The notes under the pieces: model-generated | Told to the model about the DNA's origin: nothing | Database searches by the model: none | The model's input: the letters and a program-made list of their open reading frames with translations, nothing else | NCBI RefSeq assembly: GCF_038396675.1 | Contig: NC_088931.1 | Span: 12,846,001-12,910,000, forward strand | Length of the DNA stretch: 64,000 nucleotides | Source: Hydra vulgaris | Taxonomy: Eukaryota; Cnidaria; Hydrozoa; Anthoathecata; Hydridae | Reading direction: 5' to 3' | Shown here: one piece after another, positions 14,651 through 27,239 of the stretch | Layout of the letters: each line of letters begins with the position of its first letter | How positions within the stretch are numbered: the stretch's first letter is position 1 | Position numbers and translations under genes: made by a program

Positions 14651-15561
14651 CGGTTAGTATATGATACTTGAGATCATCATTTATTCTAGTTGTTGCCTGA
14701 ATATAAAGTCCAACATCGAAAACTGAGTTATCGTTATCATTTTTACATTCTGATGATTTATCTGCAATCATAATTTCTGCAAGTTAATGCAAGTTAATCA
14801 AATTAAATATATATAGTTATAATAATCAATATTTAGCTAGCAAAAAACACAATTGTGTTTTTAACTTAACTTTTTAACTATTAACTATTTTTTTTTTTTA
14901 AATATTAACTTAAGTTAATAGTATTATTAAAATGAATATAACACAATAAATTGGAAAAAATAAATAGAAATACAATATAAACAAGAAACATTTTGCCAAC
15001 AAACAAAATAAAAAAGCATATAAACGTAAATGAAACTGACACATTAAAAAATAATTTAAAAAAAATTGATCACTGTATCCAATTCTTTCTTCGTAAGTTC
15101 GAAGTTTATTTGCTTGCGTAACAACTTTGTTATTGAAATTTGATTTCTTTTTTTTTTTAATTATAATTATAATTATTATTTCCATTATTTTCATATTTTT
15201 TTTTCCTCTTTTCTCCTTTACCTATTGTTTTTTTCTATTTATTCCTTTTTTATTTTTCTATGATCTATTTCTATCATATTTTTTTTTAAACTTTCATTCA
15301 AACATCATTTTTTTAAAATATAAAATATGCCTTTATAAAAAAGCTTCCGCCATCGTGGAAGTCATTGCGTTTAATAGTAATATTTCATTTAAACTGTAGT
15401 CATATACATTACGGTAAGTAAACTATAAATGAGTTAAATTGATGAAATATCGAAATAAAATTTTTTAACAGTTAAAAGAAATTTTGTGGATATTATAATT
15501 TGTTATTTTGCTTTTCGGAGAGGAAGGGGGAGGACAACTGCCCCCCCCTGCCTGCCGGCAC

Positions 15562-15564
<3 letters not shown>
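14651..15564. other. Low-complexity AT-rich stretch
   Basis: No gene. Long T-rich and TTA-rich tracts occur at 14,885-15,300. A GC-rich patch at 15,515-15,563 (G-rich, then C8 and CTGCCTGCCGGCACCC) just before the TA array may be the end of an unidentified repeat. Confidence 0.45.

Positions 15565-15655
<91 letters not shown>
15565..15655. repeat. (TA)n microsatellite
   Basis: About 91 bp of TA repeats between two GC-containing repeat edges. The sequence to the right begins TTAGGGAGTTTTGTCACGTG, which looks like another element end but could not be paired. Confidence 0.95.
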
Positions 15656-15658
<3 letters not shown>

Positions 15659-15940
15659 GGAGTTTTGTCACGTGACATTTTATCGCGGAAAAAAATCGTT
15701 AATATATTTTTGAAAAACTTCGTCCAAAAAACGCCAGAAATGATTTTATGTAGGTGTTGAAGAATAAAAACCCACCCATGAAAATAAATAGTATATACGT
15801 ACATGTAGATGTTTTTTTTTAGAAAAGGTTGTACTACAATAATTTGTTTGGGGACGACGTTTTGGTTTAGAATTGATAAAGTTATTTAGTTTTAAATCTT
15901 TCAGTTTTGTTAAAATACAAGTAAGTTAAAATAATTCTTT
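15656..15940. other. Unassigned repeat-like stretch
   Basis: No gene is visible. The left edge, TTAGGGAGTTTTGTCACGTG, could be a transposon terminus, but no inverted partner was found before the mariner begins. Confidence 0.3.
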
Positions 15941-15980
15941 GATGTGCAGATCGTAAGCAACGGCTTACGATCTGCACATC
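15941..15980. repeat. 18-bp perfect fold-back at the mariner breakpoint
   Basis: GATGTGCAGATCGTAAGC (15,941-15,958), spacer AACG, then its exact reverse complement (15,963-15,980). Only the right arm is the normal mariner sequence; the left arm is an inverted copy of it, so the fold-back arose when the left part of the element was lost. Confidence 0.9.
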
Positions 15981-16121
15981 ACTCTTATCACCCCACAATG
16001 TTGAGCCTTTTCTTGATCGTTTATTGACATGCGACGAAAAATGGATTGTGTACAACAATACCAAGCGTTGCTACCATTGGTTGTCCCCCGATGACCCCAT
16101 CCCAAAGACACCCAAGCCCAA

Positions 16122-16154
<33 letters not shown>

Positions 16155-16816
16155 TTATTCACCTCCTCAAGGCCATGAAGGCCACTACAGATGAGGAGGC
16201 TACTCAATAGTGGTTATAACCCTCTCTCAACTCTATAACTCCGAAACACAAACCTCGACGAACAAGGCCGCTGCGCGGAGAAACAAGTTGAGCGCGGTAC
16301 TACCAGGGACGTGGTGGGGATCGAACTCAGAACCTCCACGAGCGGAAGGTTTTGCTCTGCATTTGGTGGACTACAGCTGGTGTGGTGCATTACGAGCTGC
16401 TCCCAACACGCCAAACCATTACTGGACTGGTCTACTCAGCACAGCTGCAACGAGTTCACAACCTGTTGCTTGTAAAGCAGCCTGCACTGGTGCACAGGAG
16501 AGGAGTTCTGCTTCTCCACGACAACGCGAGACCGCACACCGCTCACGTGACTCAGGACAAGCTCCAAAGCCTTGGTTGGGAGAGTTTGCCTCATCCACCA
16601 TACTCGCCAGACCTCTCCCCTCCTGATTTCCATTTTTTCCTTTCCCTGGGAAATCATTTAAAAGGACAGCAGTTCCGAGACCAGGACGCGGTTGAAATGG
16701 AGTTGAAAGCTTTTATAGACTCAAAGGACCGAGAGTTTTTTAGAAGTGGAATAAATAAGCTTGCTTTACGTTCGGAAAAGGTTTTAGATGCTAATGGTGA
16801 CTATTTTGATGAATAA
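15957..16816 (+). pseudogene. Mariner transposase fragment split by a SINE-like insert
   Basis: The first piece (to 16,133) keeps the block around TCDEKWIVYNN, hence the first catalytic Asp. After the insert the frame resumes at about 16,334 and runs to 16,816, with LLHDNARPH, DLSPPDFHFF and the normal C-terminus NGDYFDE. Compared with the intact copy this part differs by very few residues (for example Lys to Arg in EFFRSGINK and Asp to Asn in VHNLL). It lacks the DNA-binding half and cannot encode a working enzyme. Confidence 0.9.
16134..16333 (-). mobile_element. SINE-like retroposed insert inside mariner copy 2
   Basis: A 200-bp GC-richer block interrupts the mariner gene. On the plus strand it begins with about 20 Ts (16,134-16,153), so it is a minus-strand insert with a poly(A) tail. 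Its 5' part contains GAGTTCGATCCCC, which resembles the pol III B box of tRNAs; an A box is absent, so the tRNA-like head is truncated or the resemblance is chance. The host sequence at the join (CAATCT / CTCCACG) leaves at most 2-3 bp of duplicated target. It post-dates the mariner insertion. Confidence 0.7.
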
Positions 16817-16886
16817 ATGTACTTACTTTTGTCGTTTTGTGTGTTTTTATTATATACGGAAAAACCGCACGAACTTTTTTGGTTAC

Positions 16887-17152
<266 letters not shown>

Positions 17153-17480
17153 CATTTATGCATGACTATATTACTTAGTAAGAAATTTAGTAAGAATTTA
17201 TGAACGTATAATTAAAAAAAATTTTCTTTACAGTCGTAAAAGTTCGTTGAAAAACTTGAAAATACTCCATATTTTTAAGTAAAGTTGCAGATGCGCAGTT
17301 CGTGGTTTTTAGCTTGGAAAAAGCCTTTTAAAAGGTTTTTTTAAGGTTCCTCAAAATATTTAATCAAATGATAAAAAACTCATATTAAAAAATTTTTTGA
17401 ACATTTTACTGAAACAAACGTCGCTCACGTTTACCAAACGTTTAAAAAACGTACTTGTGCCCACTGGGATATACTCGACT
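17153..17480. other. Non-coding stretch
   Basis: No gene or element recognised in this AT-rich stretch. Confidence 0.4.
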
Positions 17481-17499
17481 AGATTATTTATTTACTAGT

Positions 17500-17712
17500 C
17501 GAGAAGGAGACATCGTAATAGCAGAGCTAATCGAGACGAGTTCCCTTCGTACCGAAGTACAACTTATAAGCTGAGTAGGCTGAGCCGAGATTTGAACCTC
17601 CAATTCTGCTGCTACGGCCAATAATTAATCAGGATTTGACACCTCGTGTCAAATTCTGATTAATTATTAAGCGCAGCAAGCTAACCACTTTAGCCACTAA
17701 GGCACACTAATC
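17500..17712 (-). mobile_element. tRNA-derived SINE carrying an inserted hairpin
   Basis: Read on the minus strand it starts with a tRNA-like head: TTAGTGGCTAAAGTGGTTAGC resembles an A-box region and GGAGGTTCAAATCTC a B box, followed by a SINE-like body. Between the two boxes lies a 49-bp fold-back (17,620-17,668) that a tRNA would not have. The A-to-B distance is therefore far too long for a working tRNA. Similar tRNA-like units occur at 17,980, 29,771 and 43,465. Confidence 0.55.
17620..17668. repeat. 23-bp arm fold-back with 3-nt loop
   Basis: The arms at 17,620-17,642 and 17,646-17,668 pair with a single G/T-type mismatch around a loop of CTC. The fold-back splits the tRNA-like head of the SINE at 17,500-17,712. 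Confidence 0.9.
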
Positions 17713-17979
17713 TGCAAGTTTTTAATAATATTCAATAAATAAAAACGGAATAACTTTATAAAACGGCAAATAAATGCTATAGTATTTATTGATTTATATA
17801 TAAATCAAAATTAAAGAGATTTTACCACCATGCAATTTTAAATAAAAGTAAAACTTTATAAAAATAAAAATATCTATATAACTTCAAAACTATTTTATTT
17901 TTTATTTTAAAAAACCAAAAAAGAATCAAAAAAAAAAAAAAAGTGCGTAAGTGCAATGATTTGAACCACGATATTTCGA

Positions 17980-18165
17980 GCAGCCGTTGCGGAGTGGTTA
18001 GAGTTTTATCAGAACCCAGAGGTCCGAGGTTCGACGCCAGCGCTAACCCAACAAGCGATATTGGTATGGAGGGAGGTGTGAACTTCTTGTTAAATGCTCC
18101 CGCAGTGCTCTGTGATAAGACCGTTTGAACTTCTGGGAGCACCTAAAATAACTACAAATGAAATA
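17980..18165 (+). mobile_element. tRNA-derived SINE
   Basis: The head reads GCCGTTGCGGAGTGGTTAGAG, a good pol III A-box region at about 17,984-18,003, followed after 24 nt by GAGGTTCGACGCC, a B box at about 18,026-18,038. A body of about 120 bp follows, with CTCCCGCAGTGCTCTGTGATA and a tail rich in AAAT and TA. This spacing is tRNA-like, but the sequence past the B box does not close an acceptor stem and continues as a SINE body. A diverged relative at 43,465-43,670 shares the body motif GCAGTGCTCT. The open frame across it is accidental. Confidence 0.7.
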
Positions 18166-18169
18166 TATA

Positions 18170-19949
18170 TATATATTTTATTTAAGAACCTGCGAGCTAA
18201 CCACTTTGACAATTAGGACTTTTTGTTTGGAAAATGTTTTAACATAATTTAATAAACAAAAGACTTTATAAAACATAAAATAAATGTTGTAAAACCAAAC
18301 CAAGGTGATGTTGCCGCAATGCAATTTTAAAGTAAAAGTAAAACTGTAAACTTGATTTTAACATTACGTAGTTTGAAGTTTACATAAGTTAGATATTTGG
18401 ATACACACTCGTTCATATTTTCTTATAAGAAAAAATGTTGCGACTCTTTCTCATTATTAACTTGGGTGTAATGGCTGCCGTGAGTTTGGTGTCAAACTCG
18501 GTAGTTTATCAATACCTTCCCAATACCTTGATAGAATACCAAAATGATTACCCTGATCAGGGCCGTCATGAAAAGATTTTAATGAGGGGATGTCATATCT
18601 GTTTTTGCTGACTAAAGCCAAAAAAATTTTCTTTGCCCGACTAACTTATCTACAAAAAAAAAAAAATGTCCTTGTTGTCCGACATTTGTCGACTACCAAC
18701 TATAGATTCCATTTTGCCGACTCCAGTGTCCGATTTTCCGACTAATAAAACTTGTAGGGGGGCTTCCTAGCAAACTCACCATGCTTAGCCCATGCACGGT
18801 CTACCATCGGCGACATTAGTGTCCCACCATCACCCAACAAGCATGGTCCAATCCAAGTCTTGTTCACCATTTAAGACATGATCCATGCATGGCAGCCGTT
18901 TTTCGAACGGCGTTTAGCCAATGCTTTGCTATTGGCTTTTTTATGCTTTTTTGGTTCATTTTGGTTGTTTTTAACATTTATTGCTATTTTTATAAATAAC
19001 CAATACTTAAATAAACGCGAGATTTTAACTCAGAGACTTTTGGGAGACAAATGCAAGATTTTAAATTAATGATTTTAAAGTAAAACAAGTCAGAAAAAAA
19101 AAGGTGAAGCGGGGTGATGTTTTCCTACTTAAAAAAGTCGCATGGCTAATATAAAATGGAATGTGGAGTATTTTAAACTATAAATACACAGTTATTTTGA
19201 TAATGCGTTTTATATTACCAAAATATTTTTATTTCAATAAAATAGCCTTGCAATACAATGCATATAAAAGTTAAAGGTTAGCTTTTATATGCATTTACGA
19301 TTAAACTTCTACCATCATTTCAATTTGATGCTTGCAAGAACTAACGTTCGGTACTTCTCGATATCTATATTTTTCTGCCTGTCAAGCTGATAGATTAAAC
19401 GATTTTAGAAATAACGTTTTACATCCAATTCAAAATCAATTTTTTACATCCCCCACAAGACATCGGAAGTTCAAGTAATGGATTGCTCAAGTGTTGCGCA
19501 AAGTTTTTACTAACAAACTGTTTTTTTTCTTAATGGGGTTCACACAATTTATTAGACAATCACTAAGGAATAATTCTACAAAATTTATTAATTTACGGCT
19601 TATTGTACTTATCCCGCAAGAAATTTGTTTTAAAACAACCCAGATATTGCGTAACATGATTTAGTTTGGTTACTCTTATTCCAATACATTTCAAACATTA
19701 TAATATCGATACTTTCGTTCCATTATGAATTTAATATTGTGAAATTGCATTTAAGGAAGTCATTATGTTTTAATTTTCTTGAGACAACAATAGTTCTTAA
19801 AAACATGCCGCAACGTTAATAAGTTTAATTTACAACGTTTTAAATGAACCTTATTCTCTATTATTTTAATGTTGCAAAGTATATATTTAAACGTATAGTC
19901 AATAACAGCGCTTCTTTTACAAGCTTCAGTCTTGTATTAAACCACGACA
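18170..19949. other. Unassigned stretch with repeat fragments
   Basis: No convincing gene. Near 18,556-18,760 a block starting CAGGGCCGTCATG and containing several TCCGAC / GCCGACT motifs looks like part of an old DNA transposon. The frame at 18,878-19,069 has a hydrophobic stretch but no support. Confidence 0.35.
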
Positions 19950-22247
19950 ATGACTCCCATACTAAAGAAGATTGGTAGACCTAGTAAAAGTTTTGGAAAT
20001 AATGTATCTATTGATGCAGAAGAGTTAGTACTTAGATCAGGAAAAAAATTTCACTACATTCGATACAAGTTTCAGCTGTTGCTATAAACAAAAATATTGC
20101 AGATAAAAAAAGCAGACGTTTTTCTCGTTTAAATCATTGAATTGTTGGTTTTTTCTTAGAAAACTCTAAAGGAGAAAAGCTACCGTTAAATAGAGCTATA
20201 TTGCAAAAACATCTTTTTGAGAGAGAAAACAATCCTAGAAAAGAAATATGACTCATTGCAAATCATCTAGTTAGCAAAATTGTTAAAAATTTTAGGTTAC
20301 CTGCTCGTATTCCAATGAAGCATAACAAGAAGGACTGTGCTGATCAGATTGTCCGTTTGATAAAAGAATATGAGACACTGAAAAAAATTCCTGAAAGCAG
20401 AAGACAAGAAAAAAAAGTAAAGCAAAAAACTACATCCTTTACAATTAAACTGGACAGTCTGTTTGATATATCTTACCTGCAGACACTTACACATTGCTGA
20501 AACACTGGTAACGAAGAGTGGCTTATTGACTGGGAATTTCTAAAAAGCCACCGAAAGTTTCCTCAATTGGGCTCAATGGCTGGAGTTGAAAAAATATTTC
20601 CTGAAAAAGAGCGACAACGCTACATCAAACTACAGTATCAGGAAAGAAAAGAAAGGAATTGCTTCATATTAAGAAACAGCAACTCAAATTAATCATTACT
20701 GATAATAATGAAGTCAACAAGGGCGACGAGTTTTCTTCAGATATTACGGAAGAAGATGAAAGAGGTAAAAGTTTTTCAGTGAAAGAGAAAAAAAACATCA
20801 TTGCAAATCAGCGATAACAATAAAAATTTCAAAATGAGAACTATTAAAAGAAACGTGTACAGTTGCTAATGGATTCGGTTTTACTAATAAAACAACAGCT
20901 ACGTATTTGGGACTTTAGACTTTAGCATTAGGTGAAGCAACTTTAAATGGTGTCACACTTTCTAAATCATCAGTCCATAGAGCAAGATCAGCTAACAGAA
21001 TTGAAGAAACTTGGATTCCACCTAAATGTTTGGAAATTCATTGGGATGGAAAAACTTTCAAACAAGCTACTGGAAAAAAGGTGGAGCGACTTGCTGTATA
21101 TGCAGGGCCACCTCCTAAATTGCTAGGTACTCCTAAAATTGCTGACGGAATTAGTCAAACGCAATGTTGTTCAGTGATAAACCTAGTTAATAAATGGAAA
21201 TTAAAAGCATCTGATGTTGCACTTGTCTATGATACAACATCTGCAAACAGTGGATCATATAATGAAGCTGCAATTCTAATTGAGAAGCAAATTGGTCGTT
21301 CTCTACTCCAACTTGAATGTAGACATCATACTCCAGAGCTCTTTATAAAAGCAACATCCAATGCTATTTGTGGTCCAAACAAATCACCAAGAGTTCAGTT
21401 GTTTGTAAGGTTCAAAGAAGAATTTCATAACTTTAACAAGAATATAAAAGAACTTAGAGTGTGGGACTGGCCTCATGATGAAAATAGTTTTTATTTCAAC
21501 TAGCACCTAAAGTAAAGAATTGGGCAATAAATTGCTTGGAAAGAAAAACATTTCCTCGTGAGGACTATTGCGAACTAGTTGAGGTTACTCTTTTTTTTTT
21601 TTTGGTGGACAAAAGAAAATTTGGTATGCTGGTTCTGATCATTATGCAAGGTGGATGTCAAAAGCCATTTATTAAAATATTCCTACTATCTCGTACTTTT
21701 GAACTTACTGATGAAGAAGCAAGAAAGGTTAAGAGAATGGCTAAATATATTTCTTTCAATTTCTAAGAGTCTTTCAAAAGAGGAGCTAGTAGTCTTTTCC
21801 TTGTTCGACGACTCTGTGAGTTATGCAGAAAAGACTATTGTTGGTCAGAAACCTATAAACTTACCGAGACCTAAAGCATTTACTCCATATAAACCGAAGA
21901 CTCCGAATATTATATGGCGCAACGAAGAAAAACCTTTTTTATCGTCTTTTATTGACAAAATGTCATGGTTGCTTTTTCATTTGTTAAAATTAAACAGACC
22001 TCAAGAATGGCTAAACGTTCCATCAGAACATTAGAATAAATTCGAGGACTTTAACGCTGCAAAAAAATTTGTATGCAATCTTTCTTGTGTCAAAGATATT
22101 GAAGAGCGAGGTATCAAGTTTATAGGAGACATCAAAGACAAATGTTTTGATCCAGTAGAGAAAGAACAACTTGCTCAAGTTGTGGAAAAGCATCGAAACA
22201 TCTTCAAAGGTGCATATTTCTCAAAGAAATCTTTATTTATTTTTTAA
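19950..22247 (+). pseudogene. Second HWDGK/CRHH-family transposase, degraded
   Basis: This broken gene has the same order of motifs as the 4.2-kb element. An N-terminal Lys-rich part (20,315-20,500) ends SLFDISYLQ; the core (21,030-21,503) reads EIHWDGKTFKQATGKK, LVYDTTSANSG, LECRHHTPEL; a third block (21,651-22,034) ends MSWLLFHLLKLNRPQEWLNVP; the tail near 22,100-22,240 reads EERGIKF, then EQLAQVVEKHRNIFKG. The two copies share only the key motifs, so they come from different families rather than recent duplication. Frame shifts and stops occur throughout. No terminal repeats were identified, and the TTAGGGTAGGCCA ends of the first element were not found here. Confidence 0.7.
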
Positions 22248-22685
22248 TTCTTTACTAACTTTTTAACTTTTTAAGATTTTATTTTGAAATTCTTTATAAA
22301 AATAACGCATGCGTAAACTTGAATTTTTTTTTCAATTATGGTTTAAGTCTGGAACAAGGTCGGCATGATCGGCACAGTCTGCCGATCGTAAAACGAACAT
22401 GGCCAACCATTGGAATATGAACGGCATCACCGGCACAGTGGTACCGGTTATCAGTCAATGAATCCTATGCATAGACCAACTCCGCAAACTATTCGGCCGA
22501 ATACCAAACTGTTGGAAAAAAATTAAAAAAATAAGAACGCATAAAAAAGGATCACATCTAAATATTTCTTTAATTTTTTTTCAAATAATTATTATATAAA
22601 GAATTGCTACATAAAAAAAAATTGCTATTTAAAAAATGTTGCTTTACACTGGTTTGAGAGTTTTTTTATAAACAGACCGCGTATA
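22248..22685. other. Non-coding stretch
   Basis: No gene. A GC-richer patch at 22,345-22,500 contains repeated GGCA/CGGCAC motifs (for example ATCGGCACAGTCTGCCGATC) and looks like an element fragment of unknown type. Confidence 0.35.
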
Positions 22686-22689
22686 ATTA

Positions 22690-22880
22690 AATGCGGAGTT
22701 CCCCAAGTTCCATTCTAGCTCCCCTACTCTTCATGTTATACATCAACGATCAAAAATATAGTACTTGGTTCAAATCTAACAAACTGTAATTGAATTCAGA
22801 AAAAACTAACTAGCTTATATTCCATTCCAATCAAGAAAAAAGAAATCAATTATACCACCATTGCTAAAAATAGGAAATGA
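22690..22880 (+). pseudogene. LINE reverse transcriptase fragment A
   Basis: A short run reads GVPQ, a frameshift, then ILAPLLFMLYIND, the conserved reverse transcriptase block before the catalytic box. After a deletion it resumes at STWFKSNKL.LNSEKT, the region downstream of the catalytic box. The FADD box itself is missing. This is a different family from the 3.7-kb LINE. Confidence 0.55.
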
Positions 22881-23029
22881 AAAAAAAAAAATTTGCATAA
22901 TCAATACTTAAAACCTTTTGATTTTTTTATAAATTATACATGCTTCCAAAATTAGCCATTCACTATGTACACTACCACCCACTTATTATAAGAAAATTTT
23001 AGCAAGTTTTGTTAGGATAATATTTTGTC

Positions 23030-23066
23030 ACCCTTATAAGGGTGTTGTCACCCTTATAAGGGTGTT
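23030..23066. repeat. Tandem pair of a palindrome
   Basis: The 20-bp unit TGTCACCCTTATAAGGGTGT-type sequence, itself palindromic (CACCCTTATAAGGGTG), occurs twice in a row. Confidence 0.75.
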
Positions 23067-23489
23067 ATAAGTGCTGTTCAATTTAAGCAAACAGTTTCAT
23101 GTAAAAACCAATTTAATTTGCAATTGAACTGTTCTTTTTCCAAATCTTCATGTGTGCATATTTTCTGCCGAGATTAATTTAATTGTTTCATTTACATTAT
23201 TTTTTCTTATGACGAAAAAAACATTTCAATATTTCTCAGAGCATTCAATTTTTTGTTTTGTTTTGCTTGTTGTGTTTTAACTAATCCCAGTTAATTAGTT
23301 TTGGAGAGTGCATGAATAAAAGAGGCAACCGTATAACTATTGTTCCTATTGAAGTTTGAAGTTTTTGCTATTGAAATATTGTGCTAAATCTATCTATAGC
23401 ATCTTCTTAATATACCTCAGAAATGCAAGATATACCTAAGCTGGTTATTTTTGAAATCTTTATGAATGATTTAAAAAAATAATAATAAA

Positions 23490-24425
23490 AAAGAGGACCA
23501 ATGCTGATCTTGATTTCATTATCAATTTCCCAGATCTAGTCAAAAATCCTATCAAACTTTATGCTGATGATAGTAAAATAACAAACATAATAAAAGTTCC
23601 TTATGATTCAATAAGTCTTCAAAACGATATAAATAATATAATGCCATGGTCATCTATCTGGCTCACAAAAGTTAATTATGAAAAATACAAAGTTATGCAT
23701 ATCGGAAAAAAACCCAAATACTACATTTATAATGACTGATATTGATTACAATTACAATTATACATTATGTAACACAGAAGCTTAACGTGACTTGGGTATT
23801 GTGGTTCAATCGTAACTAAAATGGCAATTATATGTTGATTTAGTAACTAGCAAAGCAATAGAATGTTGAGTATCATAAAAAAAACATTTAAGTATTTAGA
23901 CATAAGCATGGTAAAAATGCTTTATACAACGTTTGTACGTCCACAGCTTCAGTTTGCAGTCCATACCAACATGCATGGTCTCCATACCTACAGCAAGGTA
24001 TAAATATAATTGAAAAGATCCAAAGAAAAGTAACCAAACTAGCGCATAAAATTAAAAAACCTATTTTATGAAAATAGGATAAAGATTATGCAATTAACAA
24101 CACTAAGTGAACGTGGACTACGTCGAGATCTCATTTAACATTACAAAAGTCGACTTGGCCATAATAAGATAAATTTGGTTACAGGCCATTATCAATATAC
24201 ATTAAATAAGGTCCATATTTAGAACAACAAAAATTCAAACTGAAAGAACCTTTTTACAGAAATACCTTTACGTATCACTTCTTCCAAAATCGAGTTGTAA
24301 ATGCATGGAACAATTTACCGTCTGAAATAATAGAAGCTGATTCAGTGAACAATTTTAAAAACAAACTAGACAAATCTAAATTTTGCAGAAACTATTTGGT
24401 AAAAACAAAAATAAAAACTTAACTG
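23490..24425 (+). pseudogene. LINE reverse transcriptase fragment B
   Basis: Starts within the palm domain: KLYADDSKITNII carries the YADD catalytic box, followed by LQNDINNIMPWSSIW and KVMHIGKK. Further pieces in shifted frames read RDLGIVV, then a region rich in conserved LINE C-terminal motifs (LSERGLRRDL, NRVVNAWNNLPSEII, VNNFKNKLDK). Multiple stops make it inactive. The preceding endonuclease part is absent. Confidence 0.7.
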
Positions 24426-24429
24426 ACCT

Positions 24430-27165
24430 GTTATAGCGCAATATCTACCGTTATTGCACTTCGCAACTGTTTACACTAGTAGTTACGGCTATATCTTATT
24501 ATTATATTATTATTGTTTATAGAGTGATACTTTTATATATTACTATAGTTAAAAAATTTGGTGTAACAGTCAGCAAATAATGCGAGCTGTGACATAAGCA
24601 AGTCACATATAAAAGAAAAACGTCAACAGTGTAGTTGAGATATGCACTTCAACGAAGCGCGTTGGAACCCTCAAAAAAACTATGCGACGCTGAGTATTCG
24701 GTGTTTCGGCCAAATATTCCAAGCGCCTCGCCAAATATTCGGTTTTTAGTATTCGAAAAACATCACCATTCAGACATCTCTACTTTTATGTTTCAAATTT
24801 TTATATTTGTTCTAGTTCAGACACTTTTTCAAATGAAAGACTTTTCATATAACTTTGATGGTTTAGATTTACATTATTCCAATGTTATAAAATTTCTTTA
24901 CTCTTACTTATAAAGCTATGGCGAAGGAGTCGATTCTTGTAGATTTAACCATTTCTTTTTTGATATTCTTAGCATATTCAATTAATGGTTTTTTATTCTT
25001 GTAAACATAAAGAAAATTAAAGGTTTGAAACGAAAGGCGGAAAATCTTCCATTTTATCTAGACGTCTAATTCTAATTTGATTCTAAATACAGATTTTTTT
25101 TATTTGAGATAATTAAAATACTTCTGAAACAAATTTAACAAACGGTTAGTTCTAAAATATCTGAAACCTAGCGCGACCCAACCCAAACACCCATATTCAC
25201 ATGTAACGCGGTCTTGTCTAGACTGAAAATTTGCATAAAACATTAAGGTCTTCTTTGTACTTTATAATTAGTTTTATGACTAGATTAAAGCAAGAATAAG
25301 TTAAATGAATTTTAACTAAAAAGTAAAAAGATTCTTTTTTTTTAGAGCGTCTGAAATTTAAAATAATTAAAAATCAAGACCGTAATAAACTAAAAACTTG
25401 AAATAATGTTTTTTTAATAAAAGAGCGCATGCAAAGTAAGAATCTTAGTTGAAGTATGAACACTTCACTGCGAGTATTACTAGACAAATCCGTCAATAAA
25501 TCTAGACTTCGCTAAATTTAGAAAAATTACTTTTTAAACAACAGATATTGTTATTACTTGTACATTTGGCAAAGTAATCCTATTTGCTTATTTAAACAAA
25601 TAAAATTTTTGTTATATTAATAAAGTAATTCACAAACATAATAAACTTGTCATATTTCATATTAGTATTTCAAAATTAAGTATTCAAAATATTCACCATT
25701 TTGAGAAAACATGTGCAAACACTAAATCAAATAAACAAAAATGAATTGATACTTTCAAAAATACAATGTAGAGGATATGTAAATGTAAGTATCTGTAAAA
25801 CAACTGGATCAATCAATCAAAGGATCAGCAGATAGAAACTCAAAGACACAGTCGAAACAAACTAAAATGGAGGTTACCTCCTTCTTTATAATTTCTCTGA
25901 TTGTTGGGTTGTTGAGGTTTTTAAAAACATCCATATGCCTTTAGATGTTATTAAGATGCTAGAAGTAGAATTAAAAGTTTCATAAATGCGAAAAGACCTA
26001 TTTTATTTAAAAAATAAAATAGCTTGATTAAAATTCGAAAATTTATATGATATTTAAAAACTTTTTAAAAACCAAATGGTTTCTTTTGCTGAAGATAATG
26101 TCTCTAAAAAAGCGATTTAAGCAGAAAAGTTACCCTAAATTATTATTCTATATTATATAAGCTTACCTGAAACCTAGTTTAATACTAGGTCAATAATTTT
26201 CAGTTTCGTAGTTAGCTTTGTAAAAAACTTAACTGGCTTTTCAACCACATATAACATGGTATGGTTTTATAAACAAAAAACAGTTAAAAAATTGATTTGA
26301 AATTTACTTAGTTGCGTGCATAGCAACCAAATTTGTTATTGATATATTTATTTAAGAACTAAATTTTAAATAGTTGTTTTAATTTTTGAGTTTGTATAAT
26401 TACTAAACTACTTAAGAACTAAAGTTGTAAACCTAATGATGTTGTTGTTTAAAAAGAGAGAAGGAAGTCGAGTGTGAATTTATTTAGTAGAAAAAACTTT
26501 TATGGTAAAGTATACAAGAAAAGAAAAATTTACCGAGTGTTTCAAGGTAACAGGTATATCAAGAACCCAATTGATATTGTTTTGGAACAGCCTGCAGAAG
26601 AAAAAAATAATGATGGAATAGATACATGCTTCAGCTGTAATAAATAACAATGATGGTTTGAGAGGTTTTATAGGAGTTTTTGATTATTTGCAGCTCTTGC
26701 TTGGAAGTTTTATTATACAAAGAATATGGAAGAAAGACATGTTGAGAGTAAAGTAAATGATTAAAGATTTAACTTCTAAGCAAAAAAATTGCTCGGAGGA
26801 AAAGGAGATGTAGCAGGAAGGGTTAATTGATAAGGAGAAAGAAAAAGAGAGAGTAAACTGTTATGAATCAGGAAAATTTTAAATATTGAAGCTTGATTTC
26901 TCTTTAATATAATAGGAAATAGGAATCTCATCCCACTCCCACTACTGTTGGCCTACGTATTTTCGATTGGATTCGAGAAGGGGCTATTGGACTGCCAATC
27001 CATGACTTTGGGAACCTTTTCGTAGAAGAAACTCTGTAGCAAGACGGATTTGGATGTCTTGCTGCCACCGCCAACGTTTACCATGCTTACCAAACACTTT
27101 GCATCCATGATAAATGAAAGTTTTAAAACTTTGCATCCAAGGCAAATGAAAGTTTTCCAGTTTTT
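24430..27165. other. Long stretch without a recognised gene
   Basis: AT-rich DNA with no supported gene. Around 24,690-24,750 there is a small region of repeated TATTCGG / CCAAATATTC motifs resembling the end of a DNA transposon. Confidence 0.4.

Positions 27166-27170
<5 letters not shown>

Positions 27171-27237
<67 letters not shown>
27171..27237. repeat. (CA)n-(TA)n compound microsatellite
   Basis: About 27 CA units followed by a short TA run. Reading frames through it (HTHTHT / CVCVCV) are artefacts. Confidence 0.96.

Positions 27238-27239
<2 letters not shown>

Noticed and set aside
17988..18060. tRNA gene with good A and B boxes
   Set aside because: No acceptor stem closes; the sequence continues as a SINE body shared with 43,465-43,670.
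24635..24913. 92-residue reading frame
   Set aside because: No motif, no splice or start context, and it overlaps a repeat-like TATTCGG region.
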